Below are positions 16,945-25,265 of a DNA stretch of 64,000 bases, piece after piece. The translations under genes and the position numbers were made by a program. This DNA comes from Bin94 sp965215535 (lineage in GTDB: Bacteria > Gemmatimonadota > Gemmatimonadetes > Longimicrobiales > Gaopeijiaceae), in the NCBI GenBank assembly GCA_965215535.1, contig OZ244063.1, forward strand, positions 558,001 through 622,000, written 5' to 3'. Position 1 is the stretch's first letter; every line of letters starts with the position of its first letter. The notes beneath the pieces were generated by a model. That model saw nothing but the letters and a program-made list of their open reading frames with translations, searched no databases and had not been told where the DNA came from.

Positions 16945-18604
16945 CGTCCGAGGGGGAAGTGGAATCGTCGGAGGGGGAAGCCGGATCCGAAGGGGAGGTG
17001 GACGGTGGGGAGGAGATCGGGTGGGGGCGGGGCCGCAGCCGGGCCCGGATCTGCAGGGGAGAGACGTTCAGCGCTTCGGCCATGGCCAGATAGACGAGCC
17101 CGAAGGGCAGCAGAACCGCGAGGGTGACGAGGAGGGGATGGGGAGCGGAGACGGCGGCGCGGGCCAGGAGTCCGACGGGGATTGCCGGCGCGACCGCGAT
17201 CAGGGTGCGCATGGCAGCCCCCCAGGGCAGGACCGGGCCCTCGACTTTACGGACCAGTGCGCGAGCCAGAAGGGTGACCTCGAGCCAGGCTCCCAGAGTC
17301 GATCCCAGAGCCAGCCCCAGCGCCCCCATTCCCAGTCCTCCAATCACCCAGCGGTCCAGGGGGACCATGAGCAGGAAGCCTGCCGCGACCGAGATCCCGA
17401 TCCGCATCCAGGCAATGCGGGCCGGGGTGCGGGTATCGCCCAGCGCATGAAAGGCGGGCATGAGAACGCGCGCGCTCCCCGAGGCGGGAAGTCCCAGGGC
17501 ATAGCCGGCCAGCACCATGCCGACCGCCGCCGCCAGCCCTGCCCCGAACGCTCCGGTCGGAACCAGCCGCAGGATCGCCGCGATCTCGCTTCCGAAGAGG
17601 AGGAAGGCCGTCGCCGAGGGGATCATCCAGAAGAGCAGTCGCGCCACCGCCGCCCGGGCGCGTTTCTGCACCGTTCCAACCGCCCCGATCCCGTCGCGGG
17701 CCATCTCGGGCAACTCGGCAGCCGCGATCGACATTCCGAAGAGCGAGATCGGCAGCAGGTACAGCATTTGCGCGTAGCCGAGGATGGCCAGGGCGCCCCC
17801 CGTCAGCAGCGATGCCATCATTCCCTCAATCAGAGCGCTCAGATTCACTCCGCCGCGCGCGGCCGCCACCGGCACGAAGTTGCGAATCACCCGGCGCGCC
17901 GGCGCAAAGCCGCGTCCCAGCGAGGGCGCCACCCCGCGCAGATGCGGCGCGGCAAAGAGAAGCTGGAAGAGGAGCTGCAGCGCCCCCCCGGTCAGCGCCC
18001 CCCAGGCCATCGCCATCAGAAGTCCGGTGCCCGTCGCCCCGCGCCACGCCGCTGTCGCCAGTGCGGTCACGATCGCCACATTCCAGAGCGCCGGAGCGAC
18101 ATGCGACACGAAAAAGCGGCGGTGACTGTTGAGAATGCCGAGCGCCCACGCCGAGATCACCAGAATGGCGGTCATCGGAAAAAGGATGGGGAGTATTGCG
18201 GCCAGGATTTCGGCGCGCGCATCGCCTGCGAATCCCGGAGCGATGAGGCTGCCGATCACCGGCGCAGCCAGGATCCCCAGCGCGGCGAGAGCGCCGGCCA
18301 CCATGCAGAGAATTCCCAGGATCGCCCCTGCCAGCCGCGCCGCCTCCTCTTCCCTGCCCTCTTCCAGGAGCCGTGCGTAGACCGGAATGAAGGATGCGCT
18401 CAGCGCCCCTTCGCCCAGAAGATTCTGGATGACATTCGGAATGCGAAGGCCGGCCCGCCAGGCGTCGGCATGTACCCCCGCGCCGAAGAAATAGCCGAGG
18501 GCGTTTTCGCGAACCAGCCCCAAAATCCGGCTGGTCAGGATTCCGGCTGCGACCCGAAGCGCCGCCAACCGCTTCCGCTGCGGGTCAGCTCTCCTCGCCG
18601 GCAC
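16934..18604 (-). CDS. murJ: Lipid II flippase MurJ
   Basis: MurJ (MviN) moves lipid II across the inner membrane for peptidoglycan synthesis. The protein is almost entirely hydrophobic with about 14 membrane segments, and starts with the family signature AAGILTSRILGLVRENALGYFFGAG followed by AFRVPNLI-like RIPNVIQNLLGEGALSASFIPVY. The C-terminal tail is a low-complexity Ser/Pro/Asp repeat (SPSDDSTSPSDD). The start is uncertain: a GTG at 18604 gives 556 residues and overlaps the end of the preceding small gene, but a TTG 39 bases further in would also serve. (Longest motif here is split: AAGILTSRILGLVREN, then ALGYFFGAG.). Confidence 0.93.
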   Translation of the reverse strand: MPARRADPQRKRLAALRVAAGILTSRILGLVRENALGYFFGAGVHADAWRAGLRIPNVIQNLLGEGALSASFIPVYARLLEEGREEEAARLAGAILGILCMVAGALAALGILAAPVIGSLIAPGFAGDARAEILAAILPILFPMTAILVISAWALGILNSHRRFFVSHVAPALWNVAIVTALATAAWRGATGTGLLMAMAWGALTGGALQLLFQLLFAAPHLRGVAPSLGRGFAPARRVIRNFVPVAAARGGVNLSALIEGMMASLLTGGALAILGYAQMLYLLPISLFGMSIAAAELPEMARDGIGAVGTVQKRARAAVARLLFWMIPSATAFLLFGSEIAAILRLVPTGAFGAGLAAAVGMVLAGYALGLPASGSARVLMPAFHALGDTRTPARIAWMRIGISVAAGFLLMVPLDRWVIGGLGMGALGLALGSTLGAWLEVTLLARALVRKVEGPVLPWGAAMRTLIAVAPAIPVGLLARAAVSAPHPLLVTLAVLLPFGLVYLAMAEALNVSPLQIRARLRPRPHPISSPPSTSPSDPASPSDDSTSPSDDAR

Positions 18605-18863
18605 CGGCGGATCGTCCGTGGGCGCCCGATCGCTCCTCCAGCAGCTTCTGCATGAACTGGCTCTCCTCTTCAAGGCGATGGACTTCGCGCGAGAGGCGAT
18701 CCACTTCGCCATCGAGGAAGCTGATCCGGTCCTGAAGGGCATCGCTGCCCGGATTGCGACGACCCCGTTCAAGGCGTCTGGCCAGAGCCTTGCCAAGGTC
18801 TGAATCCAGGAAAATGGCCAGGATCGGAATCAGCAGGACCAGAAAGACGATCGAGATCAACAT
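18585..18863 (-). CDS. Small membrane-anchored coiled-coil protein
   Basis: A 92-residue protein with one N-terminal membrane segment (MLISIVFLVLLIPILAIFLD) and a charged helix with heptad-like spacing (ISFLDGEVDRLSREVHRLEE, then ESQFMQKLLEE), so probably an inner-membrane protein with a cytoplasmic coiled coil. The arrangement is like that of PspB-type or FtsB/FtsL-type small proteins, but I see no diagnostic motif for either. It overlaps murJ by 20 bases, which suggests coupled translation and perhaps a role in the envelope. No function can be assigned. Confidence 0.75.
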   Translation of the reverse strand: MLISIVFLVLLIPILAIFLDSDLGKALARRLERGRRNPGSDALQDRISFLDGEVDRLSREVHRLEEESQFMQKLLEERSGAHGRSAGAGEES

Positions 18864-18872
18864 GAATGTATC

Positions 18873-20525
18873 CTATGCTCCCGAACCGATTGATTCCACC
18901 CGGATCCGATCGTGCGCCAGGGCGATGAATTCGGCGCCGTAGCGCACAAGATACTGCAGGGGACCCAGGATCCGATCCTGCGGCTTGCCCACAGGCCATA
19001 GATGACACTGCACCCGCGCGATCCGGTCCCAGGTAATCTCGTTGCGGCGCTTGACCGAGCGCACAATTTTCTTTTCCAGAGCGCCCAGCGCTCCCAACCC
19101 CGCATTGCGCGCCCGCGTGACCGCCGCGTCCAGGACGGGATCGACCTCTACGGCCAGCGGGGCAAGCTCGGCGGCATGTTCCCGAAGCGCTTCGCGCCAC
19201 CGCGCCATTGCCTCTCCGGCAGCTTCCGGCACCTGATCGAGCGCGAAGCTCTGCAGCGATTCCGAACCCGGCGCCACCTCGTCGATCGCCAGGGCGTGCC
19301 CCTCGAGAATGCGCCCCACCTTCGTCTCGATCGCCAGAAGCGAGGCGCGGGGAGCCGCAATCGGCATTCCCAAGCCGTGTCGCGCAAAGAGTCCCCCGAT
19401 CTGCGCAAAGTAGGCCAGCTCGCCGGGGCCACCCACATAGGCCAGGGTGGGAAAGAGGAAGCTCTCGACAATGGGGCGCAGAAGCACATTCGGAGACACC
19501 TGCGCCGGAAACTCCGGAGTTTTGTGGCTGGAATCCCCCTCCCCTGCATGGGGATACTCGGCGTGGCCTTCGATCAGCGCAATCAGGCGGCTCCGGGCGA
19601 TGGTCCCCCCCGAACGGCGCAAAAAAAGGCGCTCTTTCCGCCGCTGCAGACGGTCGCGCCCCGTGCTTTCGGATTCCAGAAAGAGATTGGTCGCGCCGGG
19701 AATCAGCGGAACCTGCAGCGCATAGCCCCTGCGCTCGAGACGGTCTGCGCACTCGCGCAACGCCTCTTCGGAAGCCTGCGGATCTTCGGCTTCGGCGCGC
19801 AGCAGCGGGGACGAGAGCTTCTTGAGGCCGGGATCGGCGGCATCGACGATTCCCAGCGGGTATTCGCCGAGCAGCTCGACCAGAAGATCTGCGAAGGCCG
19901 ATGCCATGGTGGCCTCGGGGGTGTAGCAGGCACCCACGCTGTCGATCCAGCGGTCGCGGAAATCGTTGGCGGGAAGAGTGTCGGCAAGCTGGGAGAGGGT
20001 GTCGTTCACGCGGGCCCCGAGCCGGATGCGGGCCAGGCTGCGCAGCGGGCCGGAGGCGGTGTCCGCGAGCGCAAGGGTGCGGAGGGTGTTGGTTGTGTCG
20101 ATCAGATGCGACCGGTTGGCCTCGGTCCAGTCGTGATCCTCCGAGGCAACCCAGAAGAGGGGCATGACGGGACGCTTGAGCGCTTCGGCCAGCGCCCCGG
20201 CCAGGCGAATTGCGCTCAGCGCCTTGTAGAGGCTATAGAGCGGACCCCCAAAGAGCGCAGGCTGCTGCCCGGTGGTGACGAAGACCCCCCTCCCGGCCAC
20301 CACCTCGTCGAAACGCTGCCGCGCCGCCGTCCCTGCGGGCCGGATGATCGGCCTGAGGCGCTCCAGCGCGGCCTCCGAAACCCGCTCTTCGAGCGCGGCC
20401 GCCCGTCTGCGGTAGCTCTCCAGGCGAAAGGGCGACCCGGCATAGAAGGCCGCCGCCCCACTTCGGCCATTCAGATAATCGCGCACCAGCGCGGAACCGC
20501 CGAGGGGCCGTCTCTCCAGATGCAT
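18873..20525 (-). CDS. bshC: Bacillithiol synthase BshC (cysteine-adding enzyme)
   Basis: BshC is considered the enzyme that adds cysteine to glucosaminyl-malate to finish bacillithiol, a low-molecular-weight thiol used instead of glutathione. The family's nucleotide-binding-like segments are intact: VTTGQQPALFGGPLYSLYK near residue 85, PLFWVASEDHDWTEAN near 130, and the C-terminal helical hairpin with the VGKPQDRILGPLQYL region. At 550 residues it is full length. The ATG at 20525 lies seven bases after the methyltransferase stop. BshA and BshB, the earlier enzymes of the pathway, are not in the window. Outside Firmicutes BshC occurs in several diderm phyla. Confidence 0.92.
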   Translation of the reverse strand: MHLERRPLGGSALVRDYLNGRSGAAAFYAGSPFRLESYRRRAAALEERVSEAALERLRPIIRPAGTAARQRFDEVVAGRGVFVTTGQQPALFGGPLYSLYKALSAIRLAGALAEALKRPVMPLFWVASEDHDWTEANRSHLIDTTNTLRTLALADTASGPLRSLARIRLGARVNDTLSQLADTLPANDFRDRWIDSVGACYTPEATMASAFADLLVELLGEYPLGIVDAADPGLKKLSSPLLRAEAEDPQASEEALRECADRLERRGYALQVPLIPGATNLFLESESTGRDRLQRRKERLFLRRSGGTIARSRLIALIEGHAEYPHAGEGDSSHKTPEFPAQVSPNVLLRPIVESFLFPTLAYVGGPGELAYFAQIGGLFARHGLGMPIAAPRASLLAIETKVGRILEGHALAIDEVAPGSESLQSFALDQVPEAAGEAMARWREALREHAAELAPLAVEVDPVLDAAVTRARNAGLGALGALEKKIVRSVKRRNEITWDRIARVQCHLWPVGKPQDRILGPLQYLVRYGAEFIALAHDRIRVESIGSGA

Positions 20526-20532
20526 CGCGCCG

Positions 20533-21345
20533 CTACCGCGCACGCGCCAGGAGGACGCAGCGCAACGAATCGGGCGCGAGCGGGCTGCGGTCGTATCCGC
20601 CAAAGCGCGGGCCGGGTTCCAGGCCGGCAGAGGCAAGAAGTGCGGCCAGCTCTGCGGGCCGGTACATCCGCACCCTCTCCACGAAGGCGCGGGGGGACGC
20701 TCCCGCAGGGCCGGAAATGGTGATTCTCTTCTCCACGATTCTTCCGCTCTCCACCAGCCGCCGCTCCTGCACGACCTCCATTCCCGCAACGGTGCGCCAG
20801 TCCCGCTCGCGCAGATTGGCCTCGACCTGATCGGCGTTGAGGAAGTCCAGAAGAAACCAGCCGCCGGCGCAGAGAACCCTGCGAACCTCGGCCAGCACTC
20901 CGCGATCGTCCTCTTCGGCGGCAAAGTAGCCGAAGGAGGTGAAATACGATGAAACGACTTGGAATGTACCGGAGCGAAAGGGGATCCGCCGCATGTCGCC
21001 CCGCACCAGGGTCGCCTGGGGCGCGACCGTGCGCGCCGCCGCGAGGAGGGGAGCGGAGAGATCCAGCCCGGCGGTCCGGTAGCCGACCCGGTGGAGTTCG
21101 GCCAGATGTCGTCCGGCTCCGCAGGCCAGATCCAGAACCCGCGCACCGGGGGCGGCCGCGGTTGCATCTTTCAGCAGATCCACGGCCTGACGCGCCTCGA
21201 CCCGGTTGCGGTGCGGATACAGCGCCAGGTACTCGCACCCGAACCAGCTCCGAAACCATTCGGACACACCGGCTTCGCCGGTTGCCTCTGCGGTCCGGCG
21301 CGGAGGCTGGCGCGCAGGTTCCGGCGATATCCCGCGATCCGTCAT
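20533..21345 (-). CDS. Class I SAM-dependent methyltransferase
   Basis: A 270-residue cytoplasmic methyltransferase. The S-adenosylmethionine-binding motif I is VLDLACGAGRHLAEL at about residue 70, with motif II acid in AGLDLSAPLL and a later RGDMRRIPF segment, the standard Rossmann-like methyltransferase order. An Ala/Pro-rich leader precedes it. The ATG at 21345 overlaps the rlmH stop (ATGA) and bshC follows directly, so it may act in thiol or small-molecule metabolism, but nothing in the sequence tells the substrate. Confidence 0.87.
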   Translation of the reverse strand: MTDRGISPEPARQPPRRTAEATGEAGVSEWFRSWFGCEYLALYPHRNRVEARQAVDLLKDATAAAPGARVLDLACGAGRHLAELHRVGYRTAGLDLSAPLLAAARTVAPQATLVRGDMRRIPFRSGTFQVVSSYFTSFGYFAAEEDDRGVLAEVRRVLCAGGWFLLDFLNADQVEANLRERDWRTVAGMEVVQERRLVESGRIVEKRITISGPAGASPRAFVERVRMYRPAELAALLASAGLEPGPRFGGYDRSPLAPDSLRCVLLARAR

Positions 21346-21809
21346 GAGCTTCCCTTGTGGTAGGGTTCGTTCATCAGAATCGTCCCCGCCCTGTAGAGCT
21401 GTTCGGCCAGAATCAGGCGAGCCAGATCGTGGGGGAAGGTAAGAGAAGAGAGGGAGAGCGAAAGATCGCATTCCTGGCGCAGCGCGGGGTCGAGCCCGAA
21501 GGCGCCCCCGATCATGAAGTGGACTCCGCGCGCGGATCCGATACGAAGATCGTGCAGCCAGGAGGCCAGATCGAGCGACGCGATCGGACGGCCCGTACGC
21601 TCCAGCGCCACCCTTCGGTAGTGGGGACGCAGGCAGCTCCGGATCGCCCCGGCTTCGCGCTGCATGACAATCCTGCTCCCCGATCCCCTGCCCTGCCGTA
21701 CTTCGCGGATCTCCAGGCGCCAGTAGCGCCCCGCGCGCTCTTCATATCCGGCGATGGCCGCCGCCAGAGGCCCGGATGCACGTCCCACCGCAACGATCGA
21801 GAGCGTCAT
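21342..21809 (-). CDS. rlmH: 23S rRNA (pseudouridine(1915)-N(3))-methyltransferase RlmH
   Basis: RlmH methylates pseudouridine 1915 in helix 69 of 23S rRNA on the assembled 70S ribosome. This small SPOUT-class enzyme has 155 residues, as usual. The SAM-binding knot is visible as FMIGGAFGLDP and the conserved C-terminus as LTFPHDLARLILAEQLYRA ending in EPYHKG. Start and stop overlap lpxK and the methyltransferase gene by four bases each. The G-to-A change in GGAFGL (usually GGPFGL or GGAYGV) is tolerated in the family. Confidence 0.95.
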   Translation of the reverse strand: MTLSIVAVGRASGPLAAAIAGYEERAGRYWRLEIREVRQGRGSGSRIVMQREAGAIRSCLRPHYRRVALERTGRPIASLDLASWLHDLRIGSARGVHFMIGGAFGLDPALRQECDLSLSLSSLTFPHDLARLILAEQLYRAGTILMNEPYHKGSS

Positions 21810-22858
21810 CGGTGCCGGATCAGCGCCCTGAGCGCCTGTCGCAGAGCCGGCGGAAGGTCGCCGCTCACACCGAATCCCACCACGACCGCGTGCGCCTTCA
21901 GCTCGGGAAAGGCCCGCAGCTTCACGGCATCCTTTGCGGTGCAGACAATCCGGCGGCCGGCGGCACGGGCCAGGAGCGCCCGCGCATGGTGCGACCGGTA
22001 GCGATGATGGTCGGGAAAGGCAAGAAGATCAATCGCCGCAGTGGAAAGAAGGCGGGCAAGGCCGCGTCGAAAGGCCTCGGGACGCGCGACCGAGCAGACC
22101 GCAAGAACCGGCCCCCGGGGCGGAGAAATCTCATGGCCGCCGAGGTCGCTCCAACGGCCCATGACCAGATCGACCTCCAGAATCGGAGTTCGCGGCGCCA
22201 CCCGCCCCAACATGCGCCTCCACGCCGATCCATGATCGCGGCGCCCCTCCTCGCCCCGGCGCGTCATCACCACGAAGTCGGCGCGCGCGGCGGCGGCGGG
22301 CGGCTCCCGGCCCGGTCCGCGCGGGAGCATGCGAAACTGCGGCGAATCTCCGGCTGCAACCAGAAGAATGTCGAGATCGCGCTTCAGGGCGCGGTGCTGA
22401 AAGCCATCATCCACGAGCGCCAGCTCGAAACTCCGCGCGGCCGCCGCGCGCACGCAGAGTCGCCGGTTGCGCCCGGCCTGCACCGCCTCGGCCCCGAACC
22501 AGGTACGGTGCAGCGCGATCTCGTCGGCCCCGTATCCGCGCGTCACGATCGCCACGGCCACCCCTCGGGCCCGCAGCCAGTCCCCCACCCAGCGCACCAC
22601 CGGCGTCTTGCCCGTTCCGCCCACAGTCAGATTGCCGATCGACACCACCGGGATCGCATTCAGGGCCGCGGGCGCGCGATCGTACCAGGCGCTCCGCATC
22701 CGCACGGCGCCCCGAAAGAGCATCTCGGCGGGAGCCAGCGCGACATCGAGGGGGTGGAATGCAGGGCCTTCTTCGCGGCTCGACCAGTGGGCCGGCACCC
22801 AGCGGCGAAGCGCGGTGCCCATCCGCAGGGCGTGGCCGGGGCGCAGAGAGCGGTTCAT
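21806..22858 (-). CDS. lpxK: Tetraacyldisaccharide 4'-kinase LpxK
   Basis: LpxK phosphorylates the 4' position of the tetraacyl disaccharide-1-phosphate to form lipid IVA at the inner membrane. The protein opens with a hydrophobic amphipathic N-terminal region, then the P-loop VVSIGNLTVGGTGKTPVVRW near residue 65, the catalytic-region VTRGYGADE and the LVDDGFQHRALKRDLDIL segment typical of LpxK. It is 350 residues long, normal. The ATG at 22858 overlaps the lpxB stop. It acts immediately after LpxB, encoded upstream. Confidence 0.95.
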   Translation of the reverse strand: MNRSLRPGHALRMGTALRRWVPAHWSSREEGPAFHPLDVALAPAEMLFRGAVRMRSAWYDRAPAALNAIPVVSIGNLTVGGTGKTPVVRWVGDWLRARGVAVAIVTRGYGADEIALHRTWFGAEAVQAGRNRRLCVRAAAARSFELALVDDGFQHRALKRDLDILLVAAGDSPQFRMLPRGPGREPPAAAARADFVVMTRRGEEGRRDHGSAWRRMLGRVAPRTPILEVDLVMGRWSDLGGHEISPPRGPVLAVCSVARPEAFRRGLARLLSTAAIDLLAFPDHHRYRSHHARALLARAAGRRIVCTAKDAVKLRAFPELKAHAVVVGFGVSGDLPPALRQALRALIRHR

Positions 22859-24033
22859 GGAGCGCGCGGGGAGCCCTGTCTCAGGATCTCGGCGATGAGC
22901 GCCGTCACGCGCCGGGCCGCACCAGAACTTCCCAGTGCCGTGCGCACATCCTGCAGATCGCGCAGCGTGCGTTGCCGGGTCGGGGACTCGGGGTCGAGGA
23001 GAGGCTCCAGGGCATCGGCCATGCGGGCCGGAATGGCTTCCCCCTGCACGAATTCGGGCACCACGCGCCGACCTGCCACCAGATTGGGCAGAGCGATGGC
23101 CGGAACCCGCACCAGGCGGCGCGCCAGAAAGACCGTAAGGGGGTGGGCAATGTAGGCGACGGCCAGAGGCATGCCGGCCAGCGCGGCCTGGAGGGTGCCG
23201 GTTCCCGACTTGACCAATCCGGCGGTGGCGAGCGTTCGCAGCTCCGCGCCCCTGGTTGTGGTTGGAAAGGGGAAGCAATCGTAGGCGCGGGCAGGAAGGA
23301 AGGGAACGCGACTCACCACCACACCGAGGCCGGGCAGACGCCGCTGCAGCTCGAGCGCCGTTTCGACGAAGGGGCCAGCGTGTCTGCGCAGCTCCTGCGC
23401 CCGCGATCCGGGGAAGAGCGCCAGGAGCGGTTGCGTGCGATCGAGGCCCAGACGCGCAGCCAGGGACCGGGACCGGTCCTGCCGTCTCTCTGCGGCTCCG
23501 GCATCCTCGTCCGGGCGGTCCAGGAGCGGATGCCCCACAAAGACCGCATGTGCGCCGTGGCGCCGGTAGAGCTCCGGCTCGAAGGGCAGAATCAGGGCAA
23601 TTGCGTGGGCCATGCGCGCCAGCGTCCGTGCCCGCCGCGCCTTCCACGCCCACACCTGGGGGCCAATGTAGTAGAGGACGGGAATGCCCAGCCGGTGCGC
23701 GCGCCGCGTCATGCGGAGATTAAATCCCGGATAGTCCACCGGCAGAATCAGGTCGAAGCCGTCGCTGCGAAGACGCTCGCCCAACCGCTTCTCGAGGCGC
23801 AGAAAGTGCCCGATCCGTCCCGCGACCTCTGCGAATCCCATCACTGCAAGCTCTTCCAGGGTCGCCAGCAACTCCACGCCCGCATCCGCCATCTGCGGGC
23901 CGCCGATCCCGCTCAGTGCGGCATCGGGCCAGCGTCGCCTGATCTCCTGCGCAACGGCGGCGGCGTGGGCATCCCCCGAAGCCTCGCCGGCCAGAATCAT
24001 CACTCTGGGCCACGCACGTGCGACCGTATCCAC
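22855..24033 (-). CDS. lpxB: Lipid-A-disaccharide synthase LpxB
   Basis: LpxB is a peripheral GT-B glycosyltransferase that condenses lipid X with UDP-2,3-diacylglucosamine to make the lipid A disaccharide. Signature segments include ILAGEASGDAHAAAVAQEI at the N-terminus, DLILPVDYPGFNLRM, YYIGPQVWAWKARRARTL, FEPELYRR with FVGHPLLD, and LFPGSRAQELRRH. At 392 residues it is full length. It is coupled to lpxK downstream and separated from the oxidoreductase gene by only a small membrane-protein gene. The hydrolase that makes its substrate lipid X (LpxH, LpxI or LpxG) is not in this window. Confidence 0.96.
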   Translation of the reverse strand: MDTVARAWPRVMILAGEASGDAHAAAVAQEIRRRWPDAALSGIGGPQMADAGVELLATLEELAVMGFAEVAGRIGHFLRLEKRLGERLRSDGFDLILPVDYPGFNLRMTRRAHRLGIPVLYYIGPQVWAWKARRARTLARMAHAIALILPFEPELYRRHGAHAVFVGHPLLDRPDEDAGAAERRQDRSRSLAARLGLDRTQPLLALFPGSRAQELRRHAGPFVETALELQRRLPGLGVVVSRVPFLPARAYDCFPFPTTTRGAELRTLATAGLVKSGTGTLQAALAGMPLAVAYIAHPLTVFLARRLVRVPAIALPNLVAGRRVVPEFVQGEAIPARMADALEPLLDPESPTRQRTLRDLQDVRTALGSSGAARRVTALIAEILRQGSPRAP

Positions 24034-24040
24034 GGACCGG

Positions 24041-24175
24041 TCAGAAGGCCCGCCCGAGCAGCCAGATCAGCACGACGACAACCCCAAGGAGAATTGCCAG
24101 GGTGGCGGGCGACTTTCCCTTGCGGGCGTCGATCCACTCCCGCTTACGCTGGCGCCGAATGCGTATGAGCGACAT
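24041..24175 (-). CDS. Small single-span membrane protein
   Basis: A 44-residue frame with a strongly basic N-terminus (SLIRIRRQRKREWIDARKGK) and one C-terminal hydrophobic helix (LAILLGVVVVLIWLLGR). The ATG at 24175 lies inside the 3' end of the upstream oxidoreductase gene (32-base overlap) and the stop is seven bases before lpxB, so it fits the operon. The positive-inside rule would leave the basic end in the cytoplasm. It could be a subunit or chaperone of the lipid A enzymes, but only position suggests this. No family recognised; ribosome-binding site is weak. Confidence 0.55.
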   Translation of the reverse strand: MSLIRIRRQRKREWIDARKGKSPATLAILLGVVVVLIWLLGRAF

Positions 24176-25265
24176 GATCCCGAATCCGTTCTTCGATGGC
24201 AAGTGAGAGGCGAAGCGCCCGGAGTCCATCCTCGCCACTGACCGGCGGCGGCGCCACCCCCAGAATCGCATCGCGGAAGGCCGCAAGCTGGGTGGCCAGC
24301 GGTTCCCGACCGTCGCCCCGGAGCGGAATTCTCTCCACCAGCGCCGAAAGTCCCGCAGGCGCGCCCCTGTCGTCTGCAGAGAGATCGGCGGCATTGGCCT
24401 CCGCCCGCGGCGAGATAGGCGTGTACGCCCCCGGCCCGGCGCCCTCTTGCGAATTTGGCGATGCAGCCGGTGCGGCCCGGAGATGCAGAGCGGGCAGATC
24501 TCTCTTCAGGCGAAAAAAATCGCCTACCCCCGCCGCCAGATCCAGCGACAGATATCCCGAACGCTGCCAGATCCGCAGGGTGCGCACCCGTCGCCGCGAG
24601 ATGCGACTTGCCGTGAGATTGGCGACCGCCCCGCCGCGAAACTCCAGGCGGGCATTGGCAATGTCGTCATGAGGGGTAAGAACCGGCACGCCCACCGCCG
24701 CCACTGCCCTTGTTGGCTCGCCGATTAGGGTGCAGAGAAGATCGACATCGTGAATCATCAGATCGAGCACCACCGCAATGTCGAGCGAACGCGGGGAAAA
24801 TGGGGCCAGGCGGTGCGATTCCACAAAGAGAGGACGATCGATCAGGGGAAGGGCTGTGCGCACAACCGGATTGAAGCGCTCCACATGTCCCACCTGCACA
24901 ACGAGGCCCCGCGCTTCAGCCGCGCGCACAATGCGCTCCGCTCCGGCCAGGTTGGGGGCCAGCGGTTTCTCGACCAGAAGATGGACGCCGGCTTCGATCG
25001 CGGCGAGCGCCACCTCTGCATGATCCGTCGTGGGCACTGCAATCACGAGGGCGTCACTGGCCTCGAGCAGTGCCTGCAGCGAGGGGTGTGCGGGAATCCC
25101 GAACGCGGCCGCCACCTCTGCGCTCCGCTCCGCATCGATATCGAAGATTCCCGCAGAACGCGCCCCGCGAAGCGCGCCAACGATCCGTGCATGGTGTCGT
25201 CCAAGCGCCCCCACCCCTGCAACGCCAATGCGGGGAAGGCTCTCGGCACCGCCGGATTCAGACAA
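24144..25265 (-). CDS. Gfo/Idh/MocA family oxidoreductase, possibly GnnA-like
   Basis: A 373-residue NAD(P)-dependent sugar oxidoreductase. The Rossmann motif IGVAGVGALGRHHARI starts near residue 13, the EKP motif is LLVEKPLAPN near 97-106, and GHVERFNPVV and DLMIHDVDLLC match the substrate-domain signatures. A Pro/Ala/Ser-rich insert lies near residue 265-305. The gene lies between lpxA and lpxB; in Acidithiobacillus and Leptospira the enzyme at this place, GnnA, oxidises UDP-GlcNAc so that GnnB can aminate it for amide-linked lipid A. No gnnB-type transaminase is here, so this assignment is only a hypothesis. TTG at 25265 is the likely start, overlapping lpxA by eight bases; an ATG at 25325 is less likely. 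Confidence 0.88.
   Translation of the reverse strand: MSESGGAESLPRIGVAGVGALGRHHARIVGALRGARSAGIFDIDAERSAEVAAAFGIPAHPSLQALLEASDALVIAVPTTDHAEVALAAIEAGVHLLVEKPLAPNLAGAERIVRAAEARGLVVQVGHVERFNPVVRTALPLIDRPLFVESHRLAPFSPRSLDIAVVLDLMIHDVDLLCTLIGEPTRAVAAVGVPVLTPHDDIANARLEFRGGAVANLTASRISRRRVRTLRIWQRSGYLSLDLAAGVGDFFRLKRDLPALHLRAAPAASPNSQEGAGPGAYTPISPRAEANAADLSADDRGAPAGLSALVERIPLRGDGREPLATQLAAFRDAILGVAPPPVSGEDGLRALRLSLAIEERIRDHVAHTHSAPA

Noticed and set aside
19002..20723. Long plus-strand open frame opposite bshC
   Set aside because: It lies antisense to a clearly conserved gene; similar mirror frames occur opposite bamA, clpC, lysS and uvrC and result from high GC.
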